From Prevotella sp. (GTDB lineage: Bacteria; Bacteroidota; Bacteroidia; Bacteroidales; Bacteroidaceae): a stretch of DNA of 54,636 nt. Position numbers and translations under genes: made by a program. Within the stretch, counting starts at the first letter, position 1. Each line of letters opens with the position of its first letter. The stretch spans positions 1-54,636 of the forward strand of contig JAFZSL010000076.1 in the NCBI GenBank assembly GCA_017619375.1, read 5' to 3'. Under the pieces are notes generated by a model. The model made no database searches and had not been told where the DNA came from. It saw only the letters and a program-made list of their open reading frames with translations. This document shows, in pieces, positions 8,501-16,263 of the stretch.

Positions 8501-8890
8501 ATGCAATATCTTAGACACCTGGTCACCCACTACCCGTTTTCATGCATCCTGATAGCCGTCATCTGGTACCTGTGCTTCTTCACGCCACCAGAGACCCCGT
8601 TGGACAACGTGGCCTTCATCGACAAGTGGACACACATTGCGATGTATCTGTTCACCGGCACGGTCATCTGGGAGGAATACCTGCACCGCCACCGCCGTGT
8701 GGAGTGGCGCAAGGTGCTCCTGATGGCATGGCTGGCACCCATCGTGATGAGCGGCTTGATAGAGTTTTTGCAGGCCACGTGCACAGGAGGCCGCCGCAGT
8801 GGGGAATGGCTTGACTTGGCCGCCAACGCCACGGGCGCCACGCTGTCGCTGGTCATCGGAATTCTTCGGGCACGGCACCGCGCCAGATGA
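8501..8890 (+). CDS. VanZ-like family membrane protein
   Basis: 129 residues from the chosen start. Three to four hydrophobic segments are present, with the VanZ-like pattern of a conserved DKWTH in the first third and a membrane-embedded Glu (SGLIEFLQ) in the middle. The open frame runs 64 codons further upstream, but that part overlaps the divergent transporter and its promoter region; the start used here follows a -7 element by 20 bases. The VanZ namesake affects teicoplanin resistance; most family members have no known function. Its 3' end overlaps the convergent CYTH gene by 38 bases. Confidence 0.75.
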   Translation: MQYLRHLVTHYPFSCILIAVIWYLCFFTPPETPLDNVAFIDKWTHIAMYLFTGTVIWEEYLHRHRRVEWRKVLLMAWLAPIVMSGLIEFLQATCTGGRRSGEWLDLAANATGATLSLVIGILRARHRAR

Positions 8891-9353
8891 CATAAGGATT
8901 CCGGCGCATGTTCTTGTTATAGAAACGATGGTCGCCCGTCACCTCGATGCCGATGAAGTCGGGTTTCTCAAAGGGTTCGTTCTCACTTCCCAACTCCACC
9001 TCGGCTATCACCAGGCCCTCGTTGTCGCCATAGAATTCGTCCACCTCGAAAACGTGGTCGCCACTCTTCACCAGATAGCGTGTCTTGTCGATGATGCCCG
9101 GTTCGCAAAGCAGGAAGAGGTGCTCGGCCTCGTCGAGCGTGATTTCCTTCTCAAACTCGTAACGCTTCAACCCTCCTCCGACAGAGGGAGCCTTGATGGT
9201 GAGATATCCCTTGTCGTCTCTGACGCGCACTCTCACCGTAGCCCCTTTGGCGGCGATGTAGCCCTGCTTGATACGACTGGACGAGAAGGCACGACTTTTG
9301 AAGTCCCTGTTCTTGTAAACGAGGAACTTCCGTTCAATTTCAAATCCACTCAT
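8853..9353 (-). CDS. CYTH domain (triphosphate tunnel metalloenzyme) protein
   Basis: 166 residues, a single CYTH domain. The diagnostic ExExK motif is at residues 5-9 (EIERK), followed by alternating basic and acidic strands (RVRVRDDKGYLTIK, EFEKEITLDEA, FEVDEFYG, IAEVELGSE) that line the tunnel. Known members hydrolyse inorganic triphosphate or thiamine triphosphate, or act as class IV adenylate cyclases; stand-alone short bacterial proteins are usually triphosphatases. The gene overlaps the VanZ-like gene tail to tail and sits 12 bases after a 47-residue membrane protein gene. Confidence 0.85.
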   Translation of the reverse strand: MSGFEIERKFLVYKNRDFKSRAFSSSRIKQGYIAAKGATVRVRVRDDKGYLTIKAPSVGGGLKRYEFEKEITLDEAEHLFLLCEPGIIDKTRYLVKSGDHVFEVDEFYGDNEGLVIAEVELGSENEPFEKPDFIGIEVTGDHRFYNKNMRRNPYVIWRGAVPEEFR

Positions 9354-9365
9354 ATCCGGGTGAGG

Positions 9366-9509
9366 TCAAAACATGTTGTGGATGGCGTAAAAAGCATAGG
9401 CAAGAGCAAGGAGGATCAAAGCCACCATGATCCATAACACGACTTTCTGTCCTTGCTTCTCTTGCTTCTGAACGTAAGCTTGACGCTTTTTGTTTACTTT
9501 CTTTGACAT
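9366..9509 (-). CDS. small single-pass membrane protein, 47 residues
   Basis: The reading frame runs from ATG at 9507-9509 to TGA at 9366-9368. The first 24 residues are strongly basic (MSKKVNKKRQAY.., with seven Lys/Arg in 15), followed by one hydrophobic helix (about 25-43, VLWIMVALILLALAYAF). That predicts a membrane anchor with a positive cytoplasmic tail. It lies between prfB (47 bases away) and the CYTH gene (12 bases) on the same strand and is probably co-transcribed. No function can be assigned. Confidence 0.7.
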   Translation of the reverse strand: MSKKVNKKRQAYVQKQEKQGQKVVLWIMVALILLALAYAFYAIHNMF

Positions 9510-9556
9510 GATTGTTGTTGTTTATGTGATTCTACCTTGATTTCATTCCTGCTCCC

Positions 9557-10678
9557 CTACTGCTCTTCATTGACGGGGAATTCCATGAGGTAAGCCTTGA
9601 TGAAGCCATCGATTTTCCCATCCATCACGCCGTCGACATCGGTGGTCTGGTAATTGGTGCGATGGTCTTTGACCCGACGGTCGTCGAAGACATAACTGCG
9701 GATCTGGCTCCCCCATTCTATCTTTTTCTTACCTGCCTCTATCTTCGCCTGAGCCTCCAGGCGTTTCTTCATGGCGCGGTCGTATAGTTGCGACTTGAGG
9801 AGACGCATGGCATTGTTGCGGTTTTCCAACTGCTTGCGACTCTCGGTGTTCTCGATGAGGATTTCCTCTTCCTCTCCCGTGTCAGGGTCGACATACTGGT
9901 ATCTGAGGCGTACACCCGTCTCCACCTTGTTGACATTCTGCCCACCGGCGCCACCGCTCCTGAACAAGTCCCACGAGACTTTCGAGGGGTCGACATACAC
10001 CTCTATGGTGTCGTCGACGAGCGGCGAGACGAAGACGCTGGCGAAACTGGTCATCCGCTTTCCCTGGGCATTGAAGGGAGAGACCCTCACGAGGCGGTGG
10101 ACGCCGCTCTCGCTTTTGAGGAAGCCATAGGCGCTGTCGCCACCTTCTATCTCCATGGTGACACTCTTGATGCCGGCCTCGTCGCCGTCCTGCAAGTTGC
10201 TCACCGTCACCTTGTGGCCATGGGCTTCCGCCCACCGCATGTACATGCGCATGAGCATCTGGGCCCAGTCCTGGCTCTCGGTGCCACCAGCGCCGCTGTT
10301 GATCTTGAGCACGCAGTCCATGGGGTCTTCCTTCTGCCGGAGCATGTTGCGCAGTTCCAACTCTTCGATGGCCTTCACGGCAAGGGCGTAGTCATTGTCC
10401 ACCTCTTCCTCGGTGACCATGTCGTCGTGATAGAAATCAAAGGCCAGTTGCAGTTCATCGGCCTTGTCGCGGACATCCTTGTAGCCGTCGAGCCATTTCT
10501 TGATGCCCTTCACCTTCTTCATCTGCTCTTGCGCACGCTTTGGGTCATCCCAGAAGTCGGGGGCCTGGGTGCGCAAGTCTTCCTCCTCGTATTCTATCTT
10601 CTTCTTGTCTATCTCAAGGTATTTGTGCAATGCGTCGGCACGCTCAAGCACATCCTTCAGTTGGTCACTGGTTATCAT
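9557..10678 (-). CDS. prfB: peptide chain release factor 2
   Basis: 373 residues, full length. The catalytic GGQ loop is present (SGGAGGQNVNKVETGVRL), and the codon-recognition tripeptide is SPF (RVSPFNAQGKR), specific for RF2, which reads UGA and UAA. The frame is continuous through the region where many bacteria carry an in-frame UGA and a programmed +1 frameshift (here HKYLEIDKKK), so that autoregulation is absent. The gene lies 14 bases after the acyl-CoA ligase stop on the same strand, so it may be transcribed from the strong promoter at 12632-12662. Confidence 0.97.
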   Translation of the reverse strand: MITSDQLKDVLERADALHKYLEIDKKKIEYEEEDLRTQAPDFWDDPKRAQEQMKKVKGIKKWLDGYKDVRDKADELQLAFDFYHDDMVTEEEVDNDYALAVKAIEELELRNMLRQKEDPMDCVLKINSGAGGTESQDWAQMLMRMYMRWAEAHGHKVTVSNLQDGDEAGIKSVTMEIEGGDSAYGFLKSESGVHRLVRVSPFNAQGKRMTSFASVFVSPLVDDTIEVYVDPSKVSWDLFRSGGAGGQNVNKVETGVRLRYQYVDPDTGEEEEILIENTESRKQLENRNNAMRLLKSQLYDRAMKKRLEAQAKIEAGKKKIEWGSQIRSYVFDDRRVKDHRTNYQTTDVDGVMDGKIDGFIKAYLMEFPVNEEQ

Positions 10679-10692
10679 TGTCTTTGTTTCGT

Positions 10693-12501
10693 TTACTCTT
10701 GGTACATGGCCTCTATCTCCGAGGCATAGTTTTTGAGAAGGACGTTTCTCCTGATTTTCAAGGTGTTCGTCAACTCACCATTTTCCATGCTGAATGGTTT
10801 TGGCAGGAGTGTGAACCGCTTGATGCGCTCGTAACTGGCAAGTCCTTGCTGCAAGGTTTCCATCCTCTCCGTCATCATGGCCATCACCTTGGGGTTTCGG
10901 CAGAGTGCCTCCTGGCTGTCGGCCTTGATGCCGTTTTCTCGTGCGAATTCCTCGAGGAGTGCGAAATTGGGTACGATGAGTGCAGAGACGAATTTCCTTT
11001 GGTCAGCGATGACGGCGATTTGCTCCACGAACTTGTCCACCAGGAGTTTCGACTCTATCATCTGCGGTGCGATGTATTTGCCGTTGGAGGTTTTGAAGAG
11101 GTCCTTGATGCGCTCCTTGAGGAACAGTTCCCCGTCTCTCATATATCCTGCATCTCCGGTGCGGAAGAAGCCATCCTCGTCGAAGGCGGCGGCAGTGAGT
11201 GCCTCCCGCTTGTAATACCCCCTTGTAATGGTGGCCCCACGGAGCAGGATTTCATCGTTCTCACCTATCTTCACTTCCACGGAGTCTAACGGCCTTCCCA
11301 CCGACCCGATGGTGTAAGGTGCGTTGTAATGGTCGTGGGATACCGTGGCGAGGCTTTCGGTGAGTCCATATCCCACCATCATGCCGATGCCTATGGAATG
11401 GACGAACTCTTCCACCTCCGGTGAGACGGTGGCTCCTGCCGTGGGGAAGAAATGGGCGTTCTCCAAACCCAATTCCTTCCTGATCAGGCTGAAGACGGTC
11501 TTGTTGAAGAACGTATACTCCAACTGCAAGTGGAGGGGCGGCCTCCTGCCATTACTCAGGTATTCCACATTGTATCGACGGCCCACGGAGAGGGCTTTGT
11601 TGAAGAGTGCACGCTTGGCACCGCTCGACTTTTCCACTTTCTCCATCACACCCACGAAGACCTTCTCCCAGAAGCGTGGCACGGAACTCATGCAAGTGGG
11701 GTGTATCTCACGCAACGTTTCCTGTATCTCCCTGGGGTAGGTGTTGATGACAAGTCTTGCTCCCACGGTGAGGCAGAGAATGGCCCACCCTCTCTCAAAC
11801 ACATGGGTGTAAGGGAGGAAGTTCATCACCACGTCCTTTTCATTCACGGGCACCGTCTTGTGATTGGCCTCCATGGCGGCATGGTATTGCCCGTGTGTGA
11901 GGATGACGCCCTTGCTGTCGCCTGTGGTGCCGCTGGTGTAGAGAATGTTGGCGATGTCGTCCATTGTCGCCTCCTGGCACCGCTTCTCCACCTCGGTCTG
12001 CCGGGGAAGGTTCTCTCCCAGTTTGAGGAAGTCGTCAAAATAGATGGCATTGGGGTCGCCAGGCACCATGGCCACGGCCTTGTCGAAGATGATGATGCGC
12101 TCCAGCGTGGGGCATTGCGGGAAAATGCGGTGCGCCTTGTCATACTGCTCCTGCTCTCCGACGAAGAGGATGCGCACCTCGGCGTCGGCGATCATGAAAC
12201 GGATTTGCTCCTCGCTGCTCGTGGCATAGAAAGGCACGGTGACCGCTCTCACACCAAAGGCGCCAAAGTCGGTAAAAAGATACTGCACGGCATTTTGCGA
12301 GAAAACACCGATGTTTTCCTGCACCTTGACACCCAAGTTGAGCAATGCACTCGACACCTGTTTGACGACGTCGGAGAATTGGTTCCACGAGATCGACTTC
12401 CACTCCCTACTACCAAACTCTCGATAGGTGAGTACAGGCTTGTCGCCCAAGATCTTGGCTTGTTCGTGTACTAAGACCGAAAAATGGCAATTTGTCTGCA
12501 T
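10693..12501 (-). CDS. AMP-dependent long-chain acyl-CoA ligase
   Basis: 602 residues, the usual length for FadD15-type ligases. The P-loop-like AMP-binding motif reads LYTSGTTGDSKGVILTH, followed by GYGLTES and FRTGDAGYM with a C-terminal catalytic-Lys region (KTSNGKYIAPQMIE). The enzyme activates fatty acids with ATP and CoA through an acyl-adenylate, probably at the inner membrane, for uptake or recycling into lipids. It is the first gene after an exact sigma-ABfr promoter and is followed at 14 bases by prfB. Substrate chain length is inferred from the family. Confidence 0.9.
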   Translation of the reverse strand: MQTNCHFSVLVHEQAKILGDKPVLTYREFGSREWKSISWNQFSDVVKQVSSALLNLGVKVQENIGVFSQNAVQYLFTDFGAFGVRAVTVPFYATSSEEQIRFMIADAEVRILFVGEQEQYDKAHRIFPQCPTLERIIIFDKAVAMVPGDPNAIYFDDFLKLGENLPRQTEVEKRCQEATMDDIANILYTSGTTGDSKGVILTHGQYHAAMEANHKTVPVNEKDVVMNFLPYTHVFERGWAILCLTVGARLVINTYPREIQETLREIHPTCMSSVPRFWEKVFVGVMEKVEKSSGAKRALFNKALSVGRRYNVEYLSNGRRPPLHLQLEYTFFNKTVFSLIRKELGLENAHFFPTAGATVSPEVEEFVHSIGIGMMVGYGLTESLATVSHDHYNAPYTIGSVGRPLDSVEVKIGENDEILLRGATITRGYYKREALTAAAFDEDGFFRTGDAGYMRDGELFLKERIKDLFKTSNGKYIAPQMIESKLLVDKFVEQIAVIADQRKFVSALIVPNFALLEEFARENGIKADSQEALCRNPKVMAMMTERMETLQQGLASYERIKRFTLLPKPFSMENGELTNTLKIRRNVLLKNYASEIEAMYQE

Positions 12502-12631
12502 GATCCTTTTGCTTTAGAATGTCAGTTTTTCTATACTTTCTGTTGTTGTTTTACAACGTCATATGAGAAAGGGCGAGCGTCACTTAGGCAAAGCCAACAC
12601 CTCACCATGCCACATATCTTGCATTTTAATG

Positions 12632-12662
12632 CAAATATACGGCAAAATCAATGAAAAACAAA
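12632..12662 (-). promoter_or_regulatory. consensus promoter for the acyl-CoA ligase/prfB operon
   Basis: On the minus strand: TTTG (12659-12662), exactly 19 bases, TATATTTG (12632-12639). This is a perfect match to the Bacteroidales consensus and leaves a leader of about 120 nt. Confidence 0.8.
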
Positions 12663-12750
12663 AAAAAAAGGGAATTATCATCCGACTTGCGTGCTTTTTG
12701 CCTGAAAAAACACCTTTGCCGGCCCTAAATGCCTTCTGTATCGGCCTCCT

Positions 12751-13089
12751 TCACAGGAAGTCCTGCCGCATGGGGCTGAAGGTGTCGATGAGCACGCCGG
12801 CCTCCAGGCACTCGCATCCATGCAGCATGTCGGGCTCCACATAATAGCCATCACCGGGACCCAGTTCGCGACGTTCCTCGCCGATGATGAGCATGAACCT
12901 TCCGCTGGCCACGTAGGTGGCTTGGCTGTGATAATGGGTATGGGGCGTTCCGACTGCTCCCTTCTCAAACTGCACCTTGACCATCATCAGTTGGCCGTCG
13001 TAGGCCATGATTTGCCTCTTGATGCCGAGTCCGGCGACCTGCCATGGCATCTCCTTCTCGATTTGATAAACACTGCTTCTTGTCTTCAT
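12751..13089 (-). CDS. KdgF-like cupin protein
   Basis: 112 residues, one cupin barrel. Metal-ligand candidates are H50, H52, Q56 and H90 (PHTHYHSQ and MLHGCECLEAG), the His-His-Gln-His pattern of KdgF. The C-terminal run GVLIDTFSPMRQDFL also matches that family. KdgF turns 4,5-unsaturated galacturonate/mannuronate into the linear ketone during pectin or alginate breakdown. The next two steps toward KDG are catalysed by KduI and KduD, which are encoded at 42298-43140 and 41455-42258. No pectinolytic gene lies beside it, so the family assignment is strong and the pathway role an inference. Confidence 0.75.
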   Translation of the reverse strand: MKTRSSVYQIEKEMPWQVAGLGIKRQIMAYDGQLMMVKVQFEKGAVGTPHTHYHSQATYVASGRFMLIIGEERRELGPGDGYYVEPDMLHGCECLEAGVLIDTFSPMRQDFL

Positions 13090-13166
13090 GGGATATGGGG
13101 TTATGGTTAAGAAATAGAGGTGTCTGCTTCAGTTTTTGCGACACGAGCAGGCAAGTGAAGGAGGAA

Positions 13167-13988
13167 TCATCCTCCAAACTTGCCGTTGACGTGGTCGAGT
13201 GCGGTGGGGTCGACCTCCAGCAACTGGCGCATGTCACTCTCCGCACCTTCCTTGTCGCCGATGGAGAGGCGCAACGCTCCACGGCCTTTCAGCGCGGCGA
13301 TGCAGAAAGGATTGGCCTCGATGGCCTTGTCGTAGATGGCGATGGCCTCGGCCTGCCGCTTTTGGGCCACCATGACTTCAGCCTTGAAAAGCAGCACCTC
13401 CTCTGCGTCGGGTGCCATTGTCTCGAGGTGGGCGGCATCCTCCTCGGCACCTTCCACATCGCCCATCTGCAGGAGGAGCCTTCCTCTTTCAAGGTAGGCA
13501 TCGGCGAAATGCTCGTTGAGCATGATGGTCTTCGTGTACATCGCCACGGCGTTGACCAAGTCACGCTGACCTTTCATCGCCCTGGCATAGAAGAACATCA
13601 CATCGGCGTTCTCACTGTCGAGAAGGGTGGCTTTCTCACACACCATGACCATGGCGTTGTAGTCTTCCATCATATAGTCCACCCTGGCCATCATGAGGAG
13701 AATGTGCACGTTGTCGGGCTCTGCCTCCGCCAGGATCTCAAGTTGCTTCCTTGCCTCAGACAACCTGTCCAAGCGTATGAAGGCTTGCGAGAGATAGTCG
13801 CGGGTCTCCAGGTCATCCTTGATTTCCAAGGCTTTGGTGAAACACTTGACAGCAAGTTCGCCCTGCCCCATGCGGAGGGCTTTCACGCCGTCGGTCTTGA
13901 GCACGTCGAACTGGCGTGCCGCCTCTCTCTCTTTCTTCTCCTCGGGGCTTTCATCGTTGCCTCCGAACAGTGATTTCAAGAATCCCAT
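13167..13988 (-). CDS. tetratricopeptide repeat protein
   Basis: 273 residues from MGFLKSLFGG. After a short basic and glycine N-terminus and a charged linker (ESPEEKKEREAARQ), about six TPR units follow (typical positions: DGVKALRMGQGELAVKCFTKAL, YTKTIMLNEHFADAYLERG, IYDKAIEANPFCIAALKGRG). TPR solenoids mediate protein-protein contacts; no enzymatic domain is present. The open frame continues 93 codons upstream over the end of the neighbouring gene, but that part has low-complexity Arg/His composition and is a shadow of that gene. Partner unknown. Confidence 0.8.
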   Translation of the reverse strand: MGFLKSLFGGNDESPEEKKEREAARQFDVLKTDGVKALRMGQGELAVKCFTKALEIKDDLETRDYLSQAFIRLDRLSEARKQLEILAEAEPDNVHILLMMARVDYMMEDYNAMVMVCEKATLLDSENADVMFFYARAMKGQRDLVNAVAMYTKTIMLNEHFADAYLERGRLLLQMGDVEGAEEDAAHLETMAPDAEEVLLFKAEVMVAQKRQAEAIAIYDKAIEANPFCIAALKGRGALRLSIGDKEGAESDMRQLLEVDPTALDHVNGKFGG

Positions 13989-14035
13989 TAGTTTTCTGAT
14001 TGATATTTGCCTGACGGACGCGCCAGGGGTAGGTT

Positions 14036-14614
14036 TCACTTGGTGAGCAACTTCGCATAGACCTCGTTGGTGAGCACGTCGGTGCGTATCCACAAAGGCC
14101 ATTTCACACGATTGCCCATGGTGGGCTCGCCCACTTTCTTCTGGCGCTCGAAGACGAATTTCGCATTGACATAGCCTTCGTTGCCATCCTTGGCGATGAT
14201 GTAGCAATACAGCGTCTGGGCATAGCCCTCCACCTTGCCATCGACCTCGACAGTGGAGGTTTCCCAATCCACCTGGGGTATCACCACCGATTTGATGGCC
14301 ATGGCCGGATATTTATTCTCAAACTCGCTGCGGCACAAAGCACACAACTCTGCACCGTCGGCTCCCTTGTAGAGGTTGGTGTCATACAAATGCATGTAAT
14401 ACTTGCCGTTCACGCGGTGCAGGCCAGAGTTCTCTGCCTCGAGATTGTCTTGGACCTTGGTCACCACTCCGTCTATTGCAACTTTGGACTGGCTCCAAAA
14501 ATTGGACAAACGCTCCTTGAGCTTACCTTTACCGGTGGGTTTCTCCGTTACCTGCGCACTCGCCCCGCATACGACCAGCAAGGCAAGCAGCAACATGGTG
14601 ATTGATTTTTTCAT
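14036..14614 (-). CDS. secreted protein of unknown function
   Basis: 192 residues from the ATG two codons inside a TTG-initiated frame; an AGGAG sequence lies just upstream. The signal peptide is clear (MKKSITMLLLALLVVCGASAQ). The mature part has a Cys pair (ELCALCRSEF) and a mixed alpha/beta composition; no family recognised. It is transcribed toward the TPR gene with a 47-base gap, so the two may be co-expressed. Export is well supported, function unknown. Confidence 0.7.
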   Translation of the reverse strand: MKKSITMLLLALLVVCGASAQVTEKPTGKGKLKERLSNFWSQSKVAIDGVVTKVQDNLEAENSGLHRVNGKYYMHLYDTNLYKGADGAELCALCRSEFENKYPAMAIKSVVIPQVDWETSTVEVDGKVEGYAQTLYCYIIAKDGNEGYVNAKFVFERQKKVGEPTMGNRVKWPLWIRTDVLTNEVYAKLLTK

Positions 14615-14747
14615 TTCCAATTCTCCTTTCTTTCAAGTTCTTGTAATTATCAATGACAAAACGGCCATCCTTCGCTTTCGACCGTCGGCCAGGTGTCTTT
14701 TGTACCAAGCCGATTTCGTCTCGGCTTTACATGGATGGCGGTCGCTG

Positions 14748-14755
14748 CAAAAGTA
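14748..14755 (-). promoter_or_regulatory. -7 promoter element, long leader with hairpin
   Basis: On the minus strand TACTTTTG. The predicted leader to the start codon is about 125 nt and contains a hairpin (GCCGA...TCGGC near 14708-14726). Confidence 0.45.
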
Positions 14756-14840
14756 CAACATTTCCATTATAAGAAAAAAATCTCGCATGCGAAAAAAGAT
14801 TAAAAATGCTTTGAAAATCGAAAAAAAAGAGTAGTTTCCT

Positions 14841-14919
14841 GAACATTCTGGGCGGAGTTTGCGACTTGAACATTCTTGGCGGAGTTTGCGACCTAAACAT
14901 TCTTGGCGGAGTTTGCGGT
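14841..14919. repeat. 27-base tandem repeat, nearly 3 units
   Basis: Units begin at 14841, 14868 and 14895. Each reads approximately GAACATTCTTGGCGGAGTTT followed by GCGACYT, with one to three differences between units. It lies in the 570-base intergenic region upstream of the aromatic operon. No coding function is evident. Confidence 0.85.
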
Positions 14920-15135
14920 TACCCCGACCCTTTGATGGGTTGAGGGTCCTTAATGTAAGAGCACCGGGTAGGTGCAATTGAGCCCCCTCCCGACATTTTA
15001 AAGCGAACTTATATATTAATAAGGTAAGTCTAAATCATCCAGCATTTCACGCTCCTGCCGCACCCCATGAGCAAGCGGCATCCGACGGCCAAGATACGAA
15101 AAACCATGTTTTCGTAAAAAAAACGGCAAAATGTT
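14920..15135. other. intergenic region with no gene seen
   Basis: Between the 27-base repeat and the attenuator promoter nothing protein-like or RNA-gene-like was recognised. A short stretch (GGTAGGTGC and CCCCCTCCCGACAT, 14969-14996) shares words with the window end near 54593-54624, suggesting debris of a dispersed intergenic repeat. Confidence 0.5.
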
Positions 15136-15165
15136 TTTGAAAGTCACAAAAAAGTTATAATTTTG
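15136..15165 (+). promoter_or_regulatory. promoter of the aromatic amino acid operon
   Basis: TTTG (15136-15139), 18 bases, TAATTTTG (15158-15165). Transcription should start near 15172, about 20 bases before the leader peptide ATG. Confidence 0.75.
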
Positions 15166-15192
15166 CACCCACAACAAGAAAAGAGTGACAAA

Positions 15193-15267
15193 ATGAGAAT
15201 TCTGAGCGCATATTATTACTTTTATCTCTACTTTGCAAATTGTTGCGAAGCGGGAAATTGCGTGTAG
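15193..15267 (+). CDS. Tyr/Phe-rich attenuator leader peptide, 24 residues
   Basis: ATG at 15193 and TAG at 15265-15267. Residues 7-14 read YYYFYLYF: five Tyr and two Phe in eight codons. Such runs make translation sensitive to charged tRNA-Tyr and tRNA-Phe, as in the phe and trp leaders of enterobacteria. The last codons (GAA GCG GGA AAT) are themselves the left arm of the antiterminator. A ribosome waiting at the Tyr codons (15211-15231) leaves that arm free, while one reaching the stop codon covers it. The product is not expected to have a role of its own. No strong Shine-Dalgarno is seen, which is normal in Bacteroidota. Confidence 0.85.
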   Translation: MRILSAYYYFYLYFANCCEAGNCV

Positions 15268-15343
15268 ATTCCGACATCACTCCAAAAAGGCCAGAGGCCT
15301 GCATCGTTTCCCGCTTCAAGACAGAGGCGGGAATGTTTGTTTT
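15247..15343 (+). promoter_or_regulatory. transcription attenuator: antiterminator and intrinsic terminator
   Basis: Two mutually exclusive hairpins share one arm. Antiterminator: GAAGCGGGAAA (15247-15257) pairs over 11 bases with TTTCCCGCTTC (15307-15317), with a small AGGCC/GGCCT hairpin (15288-15300) in its loop. Terminator: TTCCCGCTTC (15308-15317) pairs with GAGGCGGGAA (15324-15333), ten pairs including one G-U, loop AAGACA, followed by TGTTTGTTTT (15334-15343). Stalling on the leader's Tyr/Phe codons would favour the antiterminator and let transcription enter pheA. With enough charged tRNA the terminator forms. All elements and spacings needed for classical attenuation are present; regulation itself is inferred. 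Confidence 0.85.
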
Positions 15344-15420
15344 ATGAAACGACATACCCCTATCCTCCATGATGTACAAACCACCAAGGCATCGGAGAGG
15401 AAGGGCACCAAAATAACGAA

Positions 15421-16263
15421 ATGAAAAGAATAGCCATCCAAGGCCGCTTAGGGTCGTTCCACGACATCGCCGCCCACCTGTTTTTCGAAGGAGAGCAAAT
15501 GCAAATCATCTGTTGCTCCACCTTTGAGGAGGTGTACGAACAAATACGTCTCGACCCCACCATCATCGGCCTCACCGCCATCGAGAACACCATTGCCGGC
15601 AGCCTCCTCCACAACTATGAACTGCTGCGCGACTCCGGCACCACGGTGGTGGGAGAGCACAAACTACACATCAAGCACTGCATCTGCTGCCTGCCAGAGG
15701 ACGACTGGGACAGCATCGACGAAGTACACTCACACCCCGTGGCACTGATGCAATGCCGGCAGTTCCTCGCCAAGCATCCCACTTTGAAAGCCGTGGAAAC
15801 AGAGGACACCGCAGGCGCGGCGGAAGAGATCATGGCACGTCAACTGAGAGGGAAGGCCGCCATCTGCCACGCCGAGGCCGCACGGATGCATGGCATGAAG
15901 GTCCTCGAGGACTCCATTGAGGACAACAAGCACAACTTCACACGCTTCCTCGTGGTCTGCGACCCGAGGAAGGCCGACTTCCTCAGGCCCTTGGAGAAGT
16001 CTAACAAGTCGAGCATCGTCTTCTCACTCCCACACGAGGAGGGGTCGCTGTCCAAGGTGCTCACCATACTCTCCTTCTACAACATCAACATGACCAAGAT
16101 ACAATCGCTGCCCATCATCGGACACGAGTGGGAATACCTCTTCTACGTGGATGTCACCTACAGCAACCTCACACGCTACAGACAAAGCATCGACGCCATC
16201 ACCCCACTGACCAAAGAACTGAAAATATTAGGAGAATATGAGACAGGAAGACAAACCAGTTAA
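15421..16263 (+). CDS. pheA: prephenate dehydratase
   Basis: 280 residues. A catalytic PDT domain (about 1-180) contains the conserved NFTRF motif (Thr-Arg-Phe, catalytic Thr) and the early AIENTIAGSL segment. A C-terminal ACT domain (about 195-270; SLPHEEGSLSKVLTIL, NMTKIQSLPI) is the usual Phe-binding regulatory site, with IQSLPI in place of the common IESRP. The enzyme converts prephenate to phenylpyruvate in the cytoplasm. It lacks a fused chorismate mutase; that activity is in the third gene of the operon. It is the first gene after the attenuator and overlaps the aminotransferase by 26 bases, which suggests translational coupling. Confidence 0.95.
   Translation: MKRIAIQGRLGSFHDIAAHLFFEGEQMQIICCSTFEEVYEQIRLDPTIIGLTAIENTIAGSLLHNYELLRDSGTTVVGEHKLHIKHCICCLPEDDWDSIDEVHSHPVALMQCRQFLAKHPTLKAVETEDTAGAAEEIMARQLRGKAAICHAEAARMHGMKVLEDSIEDNKHNFTRFLVVCDPRKADFLRPLEKSNKSSIVFSLPHEEGSLSKVLTILSFYNINMTKIQSLPIIGHEWEYLFYVDVTYSNLTRYRQSIDAITPLTKELKILGEYETGRQTS

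Noticed and set aside
15344-15420. A second leader peptide or riboswitch between the attenuator terminator and pheA
   Set aside because: No aromatic-codon run, no strong hairpin and no known aptamer pattern in these 77 bases; the attenuator upstream explains the regulation.
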